DNA of 64,000 nucleotides from Mesorhizobium onobrychidis (GCF_024707545.1 NZ_CP062229.1:3267501-3331500); one strand, 5' to 3'. Shown: positions 18,398 to 28,911, counted from the first letter of the stretch. The notes: generated by a model not told the origin, from the letters alone. Program-made: numbers and translations.

Positions 18398-19192
18398 TCA
18401 GCCGAGCAGCAGCCGGCCGAGATGGACCGGCAGGACTTCATTGCGGTACCAGGCACTGGCGATCGGATCTGTGACAGGCGAGGTGCCATCACTCGCGACA
18501 GCCAGGGCCGGCGCTATGCCATCGCTGGTGAGTTTCCTGCCGAGCAGCGCCTTTTCTGCCGCATTGGCGCGCATCGGCCGGTCGGCCATGCAGCCGAGCG
18601 CAATCCGCGCCGAAGACACGATTCCATCCGGCGCCTGCTCCACCACTGTGGCGATACTCAACACCGAGATGCCTTTCGGCTTGACCCGCGACACTTTCAG
18701 GAAGCGAAAACTGCCTTCCGCTGGCAAGCTGAAGCCCACCCAAGTGGCGATGGCGTGATTGCTTTCGCGCATCGCCAGGAAGGTTTCGATCGGCATCTCT
18801 CCGTCCTCGGTGCTGACGGTTGCGTCCAATGCCAGCAGCGCCACGGTGAAATCGCCATAGGGCGCCGGGGCGAAGAGATTGCCGCCGACCGTCGCCATGT
18901 TGCGGATGGCCGGGCCGCCGACGGCGCGCGCGGCGCGGGCAAGCGGAGCGAGATCCGGATGACGGGCGATCGCGGCCATGGTCACCGAAGTGCCGATGCG
19001 GACCTTGCCGCCGGAAACAGTGATGGCTGAAAGCGCCGGGTCGATCGACCTGATGAGGCTGGAGACCGAGACATCACCTTCATTGGCGGCGCGCACGACC
19101 AGCGTGCCGCCGCCGAGATAACGGGTGCCGGCGGATTTCAGTGCCGCGTTCGCGTCCTTGACCGTCGAGAAAGTTTGCAGTGCAAGCGCCAT
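18398..19192 (-). CDS. Molybdenum hydroxylase FAD-binding subunit (CoxM-like)
   Basis: FAD-binding subunit of 264 residues. The motifs YLGGGTLVVRAA (about 25-36) and GGPAIRNMATVGGNLF (about 92-107) contact FAD in this family, and the C-terminal CO_deh_flav_C region follows. It is slightly short compared with about 280 residues in CoxM. First of the three hydroxylase subunit genes in transcription order (FAD, FeS, Mo); the SRPBCC gene lies 31 bases upstream on the same strand. Confidence 0.9.
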   Translation of the reverse strand: MALALQTFSTVKDANAALKSAGTRYLGGGTLVVRAANEGDVSVSSLIRSIDPALSAITVSGGKVRIGTSVTMAAIARHPDLAPLARAARAVGGPAIRNMATVGGNLFAPAPYGDFTVALLALDATVSTEDGEMPIETFLAMRESNHAIATWVGFSLPAEGSFRFLKVSRVKPKGISVLSIATVVEQAPDGIVSSARIALGCMADRPMRANAAEKALLGRKLTSDGIAPALAVASDGTSPVTDPIASAWYRNEVLPVHLGRLLLG

Positions 19193-19223
19193 GGAACGCT
19201 CCTGTTTGTCAGCCCAATTCAGT

Positions 19224-19667
19224 TCAACCTTGGCCGGCGAAATGACTTTTCAAAGCGTTGAAGCCGCCCTGGAAGACGTTGGCGCCCATGCCCTCGGCCA
19301 GCTTGTCTGCTTCTTCCAGGGGCGCGTCGAAGCTGGCGGTCCATTCGGCATAGGTGCGGTCGCCGTCGGTCACCTTCCGCAACTGCAGCGTCGCCTTGTG
19401 ATTGGTGAGCGGCTGCGGCGTCTCCAGGATGGAGTAGCTGACGCGGAAATTGTCGTCGGAGAAGTCGAGCAGCTTTTCGCGGATGCGGGCGCCGCTGGCG
19501 AGCTGAAAGTTGCGCACGCAGCCGATCGTGCCGGCATCCTTGCCGTCCTCGATATGGCTCTCGACCATACGCGGATGCCAGCTCGGCAGACCGTTGAAGT
19601 CGCGTATGCGCGCCCAGACCTTTTCGACCGGCGCGTCGATGACGCTGGAGACGGTAATTTTCGCCAT
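19224..19667 (-). CDS. SRPBCC family protein (polyketide cyclase/CoxG-like)
   Basis: Protein of 147 residues with a START-like fold pattern: ITVSSVIDAPVEKVWARIRDFNGLPSWHP at the N-terminus and a C-terminal amphipathic helix. Such proteins bind hydrophobic ligands or act in aromatic ring chemistry; CoxG of the cox cluster belongs to the same superfamily but carries a longer tail, absent here. The start at 19667 has AAGGGA upstream. Being 31 bases ahead of the FAD subunit gene, it is probably part of the hydroxylase operon. Confidence 0.82.
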   Translation of the reverse strand: MAKITVSSVIDAPVEKVWARIRDFNGLPSWHPRMVESHIEDGKDAGTIGCVRNFQLASGARIREKLLDFSDDNFRVSYSILETPQPLTNHKATLQLRKVTDGDRTYAEWTASFDAPLEEADKLAEGMGANVFQGGFNALKSHFAGQG

Positions 19668-19770
19668 ATGATCGTTCCCTTGCAGATATCTATGTCGCGA
19701 GGGTAGAGCGGCGAGCCCGGCGGCGCTTATCAATGCGTCTTGAACGCCTATCAATAAGTCTGAAAATGGC

Positions 19771-20598
19771 TCAGGAAATGGCCCGCGCCGCCTCGCGATA
19801 GAGTGTCGGCGGAACGCCGACATGATCGCGGAAGAAGCGTGAGAAATTGCCCTGCGTGGTGAAGCCGAGATTGCAGGCGACCGAGATCAGCGGCTCCTGC
19901 GACCACTGCAACTGCCGCACTGCTTCTTCCATGCGCAACGTGTTCCAGTAGACGTTGGGCGTCAGATTGGTCTGTTCCTTGAACAGCGCGAAGAAATGCG
20001 GCCGCGACAGGCCGACGCTGCGCGCCACATCGTCGAAGCAGATGCGCTCGCAGACATTAGCCTTCATCAGCTGGATCGCCTTGCGAACACGGAAATCCTG
20101 CATGGTGTGGACGCGGGTGCGTGCCACTTGCGGTGCCGAGGCGCCGGCGGCGTCGAGCACGCTGTCGATGAAGCGCTCGATCTCGTAATTGGCGATGTCG
20201 TCGATGCTCTCATTGTCGCTGAGATGGTCGAGAAGGTTGGCTGCCGCCTTGTGCAGCCAGGGCTCCAGCGTGATCGCCGGTGCTGAAAATAGCGGCGCGG
20301 CGGACGGCAGGTCGCGGCGCCGGCGCGCCCAGTCCGGATCGATGTAGAAGGCGAGGAACAGGCCGGGCCGGCCGTCGCGGGACAAAGCGTGGCTGTGCGG
20401 CTGGAAGGAATTGATGCCGGCCGCGGTGCCAGGTCCAAGCCGCACCGTCTCGCGGCCGATGGTCATCTCGCCGGCTGTGCCTTCCAGCCAGATGATTATA
20501 TGCGCCTCGACATGGGCATGGGTGACGAAGTCGCTGGCGACGTTCAGGACAGAAACATGTCCGAACCGGCCCCAGTAGAGCCTGATCGCTTCCGTCAT
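19771..20598 (-). CDS. AraC family transcriptional regulator
   Basis: Regulator of 275 residues with an N-terminal cupin-like sensing domain (HAHVEAHIIIWLEG near 27-40) and a C-terminal pair of helix-turn-helix motifs (FDDVARSVGLSRPHFFALFKEQTNLTPNVYWNTLRMEEA, then LISVACNLGFTTQGNFSRFFRDHVGVPPTLYRE). GGGAGG precedes the ATG. It lies 103 bases upstream of the SRPBCC and hydroxylase genes on the same strand, so it is the likely local activator; the ABC transporter genes further upstream are a second possible target. Confidence 0.9.
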   Translation of the reverse strand: MTEAIRLYWGRFGHVSVLNVASDFVTHAHVEAHIIIWLEGTAGEMTIGRETVRLGPGTAAGINSFQPHSHALSRDGRPGLFLAFYIDPDWARRRRDLPSAAPLFSAPAITLEPWLHKAAANLLDHLSDNESIDDIANYEIERFIDSVLDAAGASAPQVARTRVHTMQDFRVRKAIQLMKANVCERICFDDVARSVGLSRPHFFALFKEQTNLTPNVYWNTLRMEEAVRQLQWSQEPLISVACNLGFTTQGNFSRFFRDHVGVPPTLYREAARAIS

Positions 20599-20747
20599 GG
20601 GTATATCCTCCCGCAGGCGACTGGCCTCCCTTCGCCTGCAATGGGGATAGTGCGGCTCAGTCCGGGCCTGCGTCAAGGCACATGCGCACGCCTGGCGCCC
20701 GCCATGGACCGTGCCGGCCGATTTTCAGACTGAGCGATAGCAACGGA

Positions 20748-20782
20748 AACGAATAGCGCTCGTGACCTGCGGTCTATTCGTT
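20748..20782 (-). terminator. Hairpin at the end of the ABC permease gene
   Basis: AACGAATAG (20748-20756) and CTATTCGTT (20774-20782) form a 9-bp stem with a 17-base loop, overlapping the stop codon of the permease gene. No clear T-run follows, so it is a weak candidate terminator separating the transporter from the AraC gene. Confidence 0.35.
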
Positions 20783-21772
20783 ACGCCTGAAATTGCGTAT
20801 CCGGTCGAACAGGACCGCCAGCAGAATGGCGCCGCCGATGAAAACCCCCTGCCAGAAGGCATTGATGCCGAGCAGGCCGAGACTATTGCGGATCACTTCG
20901 ATCAGCGCCGCGCCGACGACGGCGCCAAAGGCCGTGCCCATGCCGCCGGCCAGGTTGGCGCCACCGATGACGGTGGCGGCGATGACCTGAAGCTCCATGC
21001 CGTTGCCGAGATTGGTGGTGACGGCGCCAAGCCAGCCGGTCTGGATGATGCCGGCAAGGCCCGCCGCCAGCGCCGAGATCATGTAGACCGCGACCTTGAT
21101 CTGGCGCACCGGAACGCCGGTCAGCGTCGCCGCATGCTCGTTGCCGCCGATGGCGAAGATGTGCCGGCCGAATTTCGTCCAGCGCAGGACAAAGCCGGTG
21201 ATCAGCGCCAGCAGGATGGTATAGAGCACCGGATTGGCGATGCCGAACACAAAGGCGCCGCCGCCCAGCGCCAGTAGCTTGTCGTGATCGGGCCCGAACT
21301 GGAAGACGACGGTGTTGTTGGAGGCGACCATGGCCAGGCTGCGGGCTATCGACAGCATGCCGAGCGTGACCACGAAGGGCGGAAAGCCGAGATAGGCGAT
21401 CAAAATACCGTTGAAGGCGCCGATGATCAGCGCCGTCGCGATCGCAGCGGCAATGCCGATCTCGATGCCGTAGCCGGCATGCATGGTCACGGCCAGCACC
21501 ATCGAACACAGGCAAAGCACCGAACCGACCGAAAGGTCGATGCCGCCGGTGATGATGACGAAGGTCATGCCCAGCGCGACGATGGCGACGAAGGTGACGT
21601 TGCGGGTGATGTTGTAGAGGTTCTTGGTCGTGGCGAAGGAATCGGTGGCCACGGACAGGAACAGGCAGGCGAGGATGACCGCGATCACCACCCAGAAGGT
21701 CTGGCTGGCAAACACCCTGGTCAGCAAAGTGTGCTGTTTCTGCGCGATCGTCTGGTCAAGTGTTACAGCCAT
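20774..21772 (-). CDS. Sugar ABC transporter permease (RbsC-like)
   Basis: Membrane permease of 332 residues with the family motif GMTFVIITGGIDLSVGSVLCL (about 67-87) and the second loop VIGGANLAGGMGTAFGAVVGA (about 262-282). It pairs with the ATPase 40 bases upstream and the binding protein encoded divergently at 22979, making a complete CUT2 system. All three are single-domain, so the set is again FrcBCA-like. Confidence 0.93.
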   Translation of the reverse strand: MAVTLDQTIAQKQHTLLTRVFASQTFWVVIAVILACLFLSVATDSFATTKNLYNITRNVTFVAIVALGMTFVIITGGIDLSVGSVLCLCSMVLAVTMHAGYGIEIGIAAAIATALIIGAFNGILIAYLGFPPFVVTLGMLSIARSLAMVASNNTVVFQFGPDHDKLLALGGGAFVFGIANPVLYTILLALITGFVLRWTKFGRHIFAIGGNEHAATLTGVPVRQIKVAVYMISALAAGLAGIIQTGWLGAVTTNLGNGMELQVIAATVIGGANLAGGMGTAFGAVVGAALIEVIRNSLGLLGINAFWQGVFIGGAILLAVLFDRIRNFRRNE

Positions 21773-21812
21773 CGTCGACCTTTATCTTCTTCCGTGGTGA
21801 AACCCGCTGACA

Positions 21813-22553
<741 letters not shown>

Positions 22554-22692
22554 CAGACTGCTTCCTCCGTGCTTTCCGGCCTGCGGTTCTGCCGCGGGCC
22601 TCGCTCTTCCCAGCTCCTCCCGGGAACCGCGCTTTCGCCATTTACGCACAAGCCCCCTTGCCGTCAACAGCGGCTTGTTTCGAAAAATCCGT

Positions 22693-22705
22693 TTTGTAGG
22701 ACAAA
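22693..22705. promoter_or_regulatory. Candidate FadR/GntR-type operator TTTGT-AGG-ACAAA
   Basis: A 13-bp inverted repeat lies in the gap between the divergent ABC ATPase and binding-protein genes. Its core TTGT-N3-ACAA is the same as that of the palindrome at 30306-30320. Both loci carry a nearly identical FCD-type GntR regulator, whose family typically binds such short palindromes. Confidence 0.55.
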
Positions 22706-22978
22706 TAGCAATTGACGTTGGTCGCAAGCCGATATTAGCTAAGCGTCGAGGAGATTATGCCGATCTCCTGTCCCGGTTCGCCGGGCAGAATCGGCGGAGG
22801 TTTATCGGTCGAGGATCTGGCAGCGTCCGTATCGCGCTGGTCCGCGACCGCATCTGGAAATGCTTATCGGCCCGGCTTGACGACACGAGCGCTCGCGAAA
22901 CGAACCTCTGTCATCGCGCATCCGGGCTGGTCTGTGTGGCGGGCACGCCGTGTCCGTCTGTTTCAAGGGAGGACTGAA

Positions 22979-23968
22979 ATGAGGAAATCACTATTGCTCG
23001 CTGCCGTCGCCGTGTTGGCGTTGGGCGCCGGGCCGGCTTTGGCCAAGAAACAGCTCGTCATCGTGGTGAAGGGGCTCGACAATCCGTTCTTCGAGGCCAT
23101 CCACCAGGGTTGCGAGAAATGGAACTCGGAAAACGCCAGCTCGGAATATGAATGCTTCTACACCGGTCCAGCGTCGACTTCGGACGAGGCCGGCGAAGCC
23201 CAGATCGTCCAGGACATGCTGAGCAAGCCGGACACGGTGGCGATGGCGATTTCGCCGTCCAACGCGCCGCTGATCGCGCAGACCATCAAAAGCGCCAATC
23301 CGTCGATCCCGATCATGACGCTCGACGCCGACCTCAGCAAGGAAGATGCGGCGCTGCGCAAGACCTATCTTGGCACCGACAACTACCTGATGGGCTACAA
23401 GATCGGCGAGTACATCAAGAAGGGCAAGCCGGAGGGTGGCAAGATCTGCACCATTGAGGGCAATCCGGCGGCCGACAACATCCTGCGCCGCGCCCAGGGC
23501 ATGCGCGACGCGCTTTCAGGCCAGAAGGATCTCCCGGCGCTCGCCGGCGAGGGCGGCTGGACCGAGGTTGCCGGCTGCCCGGTGTTCACCAATGACGATG
23601 GCGCCAAGGGCGTGCAGGCGATGACCGATATCCTCGCCGCCAATCCCGATCTCGACGCCTTCGGCATCATGGGCGGCTGGCCGCTGTTCGGCGCGCCGCA
23701 GCCCTATCGCGACCTGTTCAAGCCGATGGCCGACAAGATCGCCAGCAACGAGTTCGTCATCGGCGCCGCCGATACGATCGGTGACGAGGTGGCCATTGCC
23801 AAGGAGGGTCTGGTGACCGCACTGGTCGGCCAGCGGCCGTTCGAGATGGGCTACAAGGCACCCTCGGTGATGATCGACCTGATCGAAGGCAAGCCCGTCG
23901 CCGATCCGGTCTTCACCGGTCTCGATGAGTGCACCAAGGATACGGTCGATACCTGCATCCAGAAGTAG
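22979..23968 (+). CDS. Sugar ABC transporter substrate-binding protein
   Basis: Periplasmic binding protein of 329 residues. Residues 1-22 form a signal peptide ending in ALA before KKQLVIVVKGLDNPFFEAIHQG, the typical first strand and helix of Peripla_BP_4 proteins. Six cysteines in the mature part (for example GCEKW, YECF, KICT, GCPV, DECTKDTVDTC) could form disulfides, unusual among its relatives. The start at 22979 follows GGGAGG. It is divergent from its permease and ATPase and precedes the FadR-type regulator. Confidence 0.9.
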   Translation: MRKSLLLAAVAVLALGAGPALAKKQLVIVVKGLDNPFFEAIHQGCEKWNSENASSEYECFYTGPASTSDEAGEAQIVQDMLSKPDTVAMAISPSNAPLIAQTIKSANPSIPIMTLDADLSKEDAALRKTYLGTDNYLMGYKIGEYIKKGKPEGGKICTIEGNPAADNILRRAQGMRDALSGQKDLPALAGEGGWTEVAGCPVFTNDDGAKGVQAMTDILAANPDLDAFGIMGGWPLFGAPQPYRDLFKPMADKIASNEFVIGAADTIGDEVAIAKEGLVTALVGQRPFEMGYKAPSVMIDLIEGKPVADPVFTGLDECTKDTVDTCIQK

Positions 23969-23980
23969 GTTCGCAGGTTT

Positions 23981-24007
23981 CGGGGCGTCCGATCGCCGGG
24001 CGCCCCG
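23981..24007 (+). terminator. GC-rich hairpin after the binding protein gene
   Basis: CGGGGCG (23981-23987) pairs with CGCCCCG (24001-24007), starting 12 bases after the stop. No T-tract follows; it may stabilise the binding-protein mRNA or terminate weakly before the regulator gene. Confidence 0.45.
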
Positions 24008-24102
24008 TCACACCGGTTCACGAAAACGTACGAGGTGACATTGCTGGGGCAAACCGCTCCTGCTTTGCCGCGCCTTGAGTTCAGCCTGTGCCGGGGACAT
24101 CG

Positions 24103-24900
24103 ATGTCGGACGCAAGATTGAAAAAGCGACTTACCACGGTCAAGGCACGGGCCAAGGTCAAGGCACCGGCCGCCCGTCCGGCCGGTGCTCGCCGTGCCGA
24201 CGCGGCGCTGATCCCCGGATCGAGCGTGCATGCGTCGCTGGCCAACGAGATCGGCCTCAGGATCGTGCGCGGCGACTATCCGCCGGGAACCATCCTGCCC
24301 AACGAGGCCAAATGGTCCGAGACCTTCAACGTCAGCCGCTCGGCGGTTCGCGAAGCGATCAAGATGCTGATGGCCAAGAGCCTGCTGGCCTCACGCCCCA
24401 AGATCGGCAGCTGGGTCGAGCCGAAGGAGCGCTGGAACCTGCTCGATCGCGACGTGCTCGCCTGGTACGCGACGGCGCCCGATCGCGAAATGTTCCTGCG
24501 CACCGTCCAGGAATTCCGCCACATCATTGAGCCGGAAGCCAGCGCCTTTGCCGCGATCCGGCACAGCGACGAGCAGATGGCCGAGATCAGCCAGGCCTGC
24601 CGTGAGATGGGCGAGGCGGCGACGCTGCCGGAGCGCACCCGCGCCGATACGCGATTTCATCTCGCCATCCTGAGGGCGTCGGGCAACGACCTCCTGGTGC
24701 CGCTCGGCGTGCTGATCGAATCCGCGCTCGATCATCTGTTCGTCTTCGTCACGCGCGAGACCAGCGACCAGCGGCGGGCACAGTCGTTGCACGAGGCGAT
24801 CGAAAAGAACATCCGTCTCAGGCGCCCGGCGGCTGCAAGGAATGCCGTGCACCGGCTGCTCGCCAACACCGACGAGGTTATCGGGCGGTCGCGACGGTGA
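24103..24900 (+). CDS. GntR/FadR (FCD) family transcriptional regulator, copy 1
   Basis: Regulator of 265 residues. After a basic, low-complexity N-terminus (to about residue 38) comes the winged helix (SLANEIGLRIVRGDYPPGTILPNEAKWSETFNVSRSAVREAIKMLMAKSLL), then the helical FCD ligand-binding domain with its metal-type residues (FRHIIEPEASAFAAIR, TRFHLAILRASGN, LHEAIEKNIRLRRPAAA). It is highly similar to the regulator at 31351-32127 over the whole HTH and FCD region. It probably controls the divergent ABC system next to it. A GTG at 24088 is an alternative start. Confidence 0.9.
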   Translation: MSDARLKKRLTTVKARAKVKAPAARPAGARRADAALIPGSSVHASLANEIGLRIVRGDYPPGTILPNEAKWSETFNVSRSAVREAIKMLMAKSLLASRPKIGSWVEPKERWNLLDRDVLAWYATAPDREMFLRTVQEFRHIIEPEASAFAAIRHSDEQMAEISQACREMGEAATLPERTRADTRFHLAILRASGNDLLVPLGVLIESALDHLFVFVTRETSDQRRAQSLHEAIEKNIRLRRPAAARNAVHRLLANTDEVIGRSRR

Positions 24901-25266
24901 GATCAAACCCAATCGCTCTGAACGGCAAAGTTCGCTCTAAGCGGAAACTCGTTCGCGCTCGGCCGAATTCCCGGCCATGACCCGAAAGCGACCTTCGTAG
25001 GTCGGGCCGGAACGTCTGCAAAGGGGGCAATCCACTTCGTAGCACGCGATGGCAACAACCGCTTAGGCCCGATTTTGTTGAGAACCTCGGCAAGCGCGAG
25101 CGCTTTAGCCGTCAACTAACCCGCGCAGGGATATGGCAAATCCAGGTTTAAGCCTAATCAACGACGAGACGAGTGCGCTGTAGGAACAGCCAAGATATCC
25201 ACGTTCGCGGAAAGGACTGTCGGCGTTGACGGGATTGGCGTAAACTACACGCTTGGGGTGTCATCC
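24901..25266. other. Gene-poor gap of about 365 bp
   Basis: No convincing gene is seen between the FadR-type regulator and the LivK-type binding protein. A 70-codon minus-strand frame (24903-25115) has no recognisable domain and no good ribosome binding site. The gap and the one at 28912-29147 enclose the binding protein/cyclase pair, which suggests that the pair was inserted as a unit. Confidence 0.5.
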
Positions 25267-26364
25267 ATGCACCGTATCATCACAGTGGCTTTTGTGGCGC
25301 TCGCGGCGTTGTTCATCTGCCCCGCGCGGGCGGAGGTATTGATCGGGGTTTCGGCCGCGATGACGGGACGGCTCGCCTGGATTGGCGAGCAGGGGCAGCG
25401 TGGGGCAGAGATGGCTGTTGCCGACTTCAATGCGGCGGGCGGCGTTCTCGGCCAGCAGGTGGGGTTAATCGCGGTCGACGATTTCTGCGATCCCGAGCAG
25501 GCGGTGGTGGCAGCCCGGAAGCTGGTCGCTGATGGCGTGGTGCTCGTCATCGGTCACTACTGCTCCGGAGCCTCGATCCCGGCATCGAAGGTGTACGAGG
25601 CGACGGGAGTTCTGCAGATTTCGCCGGGATCGACCAATCCGCAGCTGACCGAACAGGGTCGGGCCAACGTCTTCCGCGTCATTGGTCGCGACGATACGCA
25701 AGGAATCGTGGCCGGCAACCACCTAGCCGATCACTGGGGCGACAAGAAGGTCGCGATCCTTCACGACAGCACGACATATGGGAAAGGTCTCGCCGATGAG
25801 ACCAGAAAGCAGCTGAACAAGCGGGGCGTGACCGAAGCTGTCTACGACGCGTACACCCCAGGCAAGGACGACTATTCGGCCGAGGTCGCTGCACTACAGG
25901 CCGCTGGCATCGCCGTGCTGTATGTCGGTGGGTATCATGCCGAGGTTGCGCTGATTGCTCGCGCCGCACGCGACCGCGGCTACGCAGTTCAGATCATCTC
26001 CGGCGATGCCCTGGCGACCGAGGAATTTGCCCTGATCGCCGGCCCCGCGGCCGAGGGGACCCTCTTCACGTTCTCCGCGGACCCACGGCGAAACCCCGAA
26101 GCGGCCCCGGTAGTGGAGCGATTCCGTGCCGAAAACTTCGAGCCCGCAGGCTACACGCTGCTGAGCTACGCTGCCGTCCAGGTCTGGGCGCAGGCGGTCG
26201 AGAAGGCAGGTTCGCTGGAGCTGGCGACGGTCATCGCGACCCTGCGCGGGCAGGAGTTCGACACTGTCCTGGGCTCGATCGATTTCGACGACAAGGGCGA
26301 TCTCTCGACCCAGAACTGGGTATGGTACGTCTGGCGAAGTGGAGAGTACGTGCCGGTCGAGTAA
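25267..26364 (+). CDS. LivK-type periplasmic binding protein, lone (no permease or ATPase)
   Basis: Periplasmic protein of 365 residues of the Peripla_BP_6 (branched-chain amino acid binding) family. A signal peptide ends near ARA-EVLIG. The family pattern follows: GVSAAMTGRLAWIGEQGQRGAEMAVADFNAAGG, then DDFCDPEQAVVAARKLVADGV, and ISPGSTNPQLTEQG. The start at 25267 fits GGGG upstream; a GTG at 25258 is in frame. No transporter subunits are adjacent. The next gene, 81 bases on, is a membrane nucleotide cyclase, so the protein may present a ligand to that sensor, as TorT does for TorS. Confidence 0.88.
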   Translation: MHRIITVAFVALAALFICPARAEVLIGVSAAMTGRLAWIGEQGQRGAEMAVADFNAAGGVLGQQVGLIAVDDFCDPEQAVVAARKLVADGVVLVIGHYCSGASIPASKVYEATGVLQISPGSTNPQLTEQGRANVFRVIGRDDTQGIVAGNHLADHWGDKKVAILHDSTTYGKGLADETRKQLNKRGVTEAVYDAYTPGKDDYSAEVAALQAAGIAVLYVGGYHAEVALIARAARDRGYAVQIISGDALATEEFALIAGPAAEGTLFTFSADPRRNPEAAPVVERFRAENFEPAGYTLLSYAAVQVWAQAVEKAGSLELATVIATLRGQEFDTVLGSIDFDDKGDLSTQNWVWYVWRSGEYVPVE

Positions 26365-26445
26365 GGGCCAATTCGACGGCGCGCCGCTTGAGATATCTGA
26401 TGCAGACCACGTTAGCGGGTTCATTCGGATCAAAGCGTTGCCGCG

Positions 26446-28911
26446 ATGCTTGAACGCCTCGGCATACGCGGCCGCCTGCTGCTGGCTTTTTTCGGGATCA
26501 GCGCCTTCGCAGTGCTGGCAACAGCGGCTGCCCTGTATGCCTTTCTCCAGGTCGGCGACGTCGTCGACCGCATCACCAGGGATCGGGTGCCGTCGGCGCT
26601 TGCCTCCCTCCAGCTGTCGCGCCAGGCCGAGCGGGTCGCGGCCATTGCGCCGGCCGTGCTGACGTTGACTAGCAAAGCCCGGCACAACGAAGTCTCGGCC
26701 GCGATCGGGGTCGAGATGACGCGCCTCGAGGAGCTGCTGGCCGCGCTCAAGGGTGCCGCGCTTGGAACGCCAGCGGTGGCTGAGATCGAGGCTGCGGTGC
26801 TCGGTCTCAGGCGCAACCTCGACGCTCTCGACGACCTTGTTGCCACGCGCCTCGCCGTGGTCGCGCGCAAGGAAGAGCTGTTGCGCCGCTTGTCGGCGAC
26901 GACAATTGCAGGCCAGCGTCTCGTGGCCCCCGGCATCCTGGTGATGAATTCCAGGCTCGCGCAGTGGCGGGCCGCGGCCGACGCATCGCTCGCGCCGGAT
27001 CGAAGCGCGGCGGTCATGGCCGATCTCGTCCAGGCGATTGCAGCCTACATCCCCCAACAGAGGGCGCACCAGGAGATGTCGGCGGTCAACGACGCTCTGG
27101 TCAGGACGGCGGACGCGTCGACGCCGGGCGATCTGGCGTTGATCCTGTTTCCGCTGCGCCGGTCCCTTGCCGCTCTGGAAACGATCTCCGCCGAGATCGA
27201 CGAGAAGCTGCAGGTCCGCTTCCGACAACGGGTGGACGAGTTTAAGGCGCTGATCGATGGCGAAAAGAGCATCCCCAAGGCCCGCCAGGACGAGCTAGCC
27301 GTCCTGGCGCAGGGCGAAAAGCTTCTCGGCGAAAACAATCGGCTGTCGCGCAGCCTCACCGCTGCCGTTGATCGACTGGTCGCCGCGGCGGACCGCGAGA
27401 TCACCGCGTCCGGTCTCGAAGCCGCGGTCGTCCAGCGCTACGGCACCGGAGTTGTTCTTGGCTCCGCCTTCCTCAGCCTTCTGAGTTCGGTTCTGGTGGT
27501 CTGGCTCTATGTTGACCGAAGCCTTCTCGCCCGGCTGGGGGCGGTGAGCCAGGGCATGTTCGCGATCGCTGGCGGCAATCTTCGTGCGCCGCTGCCTGCC
27601 GCCGGCCGCGACGAAATCGGGCGCATGGCCGACGCGCTCAGGCTGTTCCGGGACACCGCGGTCGAGGTCGAGGAAAAGAACCTGCGCGAGGTCGCCGAGG
27701 CGCGCCAGCGGCTCGTCGATGCCATCGAGAGCATCTCCGAAGGGTTCGCTCTCTACGACGGGGAGGACCGGCTTGTCCTCAGCAACAGCCGCTATCGCGA
27801 GCTGCTCTACAGCGACCTTGCGATCGAACTGGCGCCCGGCACGACGTTCGAGCAGATCATCCGCCGATCCGCCGAGCGCGGCTACATCAAGGATGCCGAG
27901 GGGCGGTTCGAGGAATGGGTCGCCGAGCGGCTCTCCCGGCACCGCAACCCTGGCGAGCCCTGGGTGCAGCGGCGCGGCGATGGACGATGGATCATGATAG
28001 GCGAGCGGCGCATCACGGGCGGCGGCACGGTCGCCGTCTACTCGGACATCACGGAGCTGAAGCAACGGGAGGAGAACCTCGCCCAGAAATCCGCGGCTCT
28101 CGAGGCGCTTTCCAACAAGCTGGCCAAGTATCTCGCGCCGCAGGTGTACAAATCGATATTTTCTGGCCGTCAGGACGTCAGGATCGCCAGTCAGCGCAAG
28201 AAGCTGACCATATGCTTCTCGGATATCGCCGGCTTTACCGAGACCACCGACAAGATGGAGTCGGAGGACCTCACCCAGCTCCTCAACCACTATCTGACGG
28301 AAATGTCGAAAATTGCTTCGGATCACGGCGCGACGATCGATAAGTATGTCGGTGACGCGATCTTGATGTTTTTCGGCGATCCGGAGACTCGCGGTGTCAA
28401 GGAGGACGCGCTCGCCTGCGTCGAGATGGCTCTCGCCATGCAGAAGCGGATGAGCGACCTTGCCGAAATCTGGCGCGACATCGGCATCGAAACGCCGCTG
28501 CGCTGCCGCATCGGCATCCACACCGACTACTGCACCGTCGGCAACTTCGGCAGTGAAGATCGGATGGACTACACGATCATCGGCGGCGCCGTGAATCTCG
28601 CCTCGCGCCTCGAGCAGGAGGCGCCACCGGGTGCCGTGCTCATTTCCTATGAGACGTTTGCGCAGGTGAAGGACACGATCGACTGCGTGGAACTGGGACA
28701 CGTCCAGGTCAGGGGCATCGCCTATCCCGTCGCCACCTATCGCGTCCTCGATCTGAAGGCCAATCTGGTCGCCGCCGGCAGCGCCGTTCGAACCGAGCTG
28801 CCGCATCTCAGACTAGAAGCTGAACCCGAGTTGATGTCTGCTGGGGAGCGAGAGGAAGCCGCGACTGCGCTTCGCGACGTGCTCGATCGACTTTGTCACA
28901 AGCCCGGGTAG
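26446..28911 (+). CDS. Membrane class III (IIIb-like) adenylate/guanylate cyclase with sensor, HAMP and PAS domains
   Basis: Inner membrane signalling enzyme of 821 residues. TM1 spans about 11-34; a helical periplasmic domain of about 290 residues resembles TorS-type sensors; TM2 spans about 328-352, followed by HAMP (about 353-405), a PAS-like domain (about 418-545) and a coiled stretch leading to the cyclase domain (about 580-765). Catalytic residues are complete: metal-binding D593 (FSDIAGFT) and D637 (VGDAI), purine-selecting K633 and T710, and transition-state N717 and R721. Lys/Thr at the base-specifying sites fits class IIIb adenylyl cyclases. Its partner is probably the binding protein encoded upstream. 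Confidence 0.9.
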   Translation: MLERLGIRGRLLLAFFGISAFAVLATAAALYAFLQVGDVVDRITRDRVPSALASLQLSRQAERVAAIAPAVLTLTSKARHNEVSAAIGVEMTRLEELLAALKGAALGTPAVAEIEAAVLGLRRNLDALDDLVATRLAVVARKEELLRRLSATTIAGQRLVAPGILVMNSRLAQWRAAADASLAPDRSAAVMADLVQAIAAYIPQQRAHQEMSAVNDALVRTADASTPGDLALILFPLRRSLAALETISAEIDEKLQVRFRQRVDEFKALIDGEKSIPKARQDELAVLAQGEKLLGENNRLSRSLTAAVDRLVAAADREITASGLEAAVVQRYGTGVVLGSAFLSLLSSVLVVWLYVDRSLLARLGAVSQGMFAIAGGNLRAPLPAAGRDEIGRMADALRLFRDTAVEVEEKNLREVAEARQRLVDAIESISEGFALYDGEDRLVLSNSRYRELLYSDLAIELAPGTTFEQIIRRSAERGYIKDAEGRFEEWVAERLSRHRNPGEPWVQRRGDGRWIMIGERRITGGGTVAVYSDITELKQREENLAQKSAALEALSNKLAKYLAPQVYKSIFSGRQDVRIASQRKKLTICFSDIAGFTETTDKMESEDLTQLLNHYLTEMSKIASDHGATIDKYVGDAILMFFGDPETRGVKEDALACVEMALAMQKRMSDLAEIWRDIGIETPLRCRIGIHTDYCTVGNFGSEDRMDYTIIGGAVNLASRLEQEAPPGAVLISYETFAQVKDTIDCVELGHVQVRGIAYPVATYRVLDLKANLVAAGSAVRTELPHLRLEAEPELMSAGEREEAATALRDVLDRLCHKPG

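Noticed and set aside
24903..25115. 70-codon minus-strand frame in the gap after FadR copy 1
   Set aside because: No domain, no clear ribosome binding site; could be a decayed fragment but cannot be supported.
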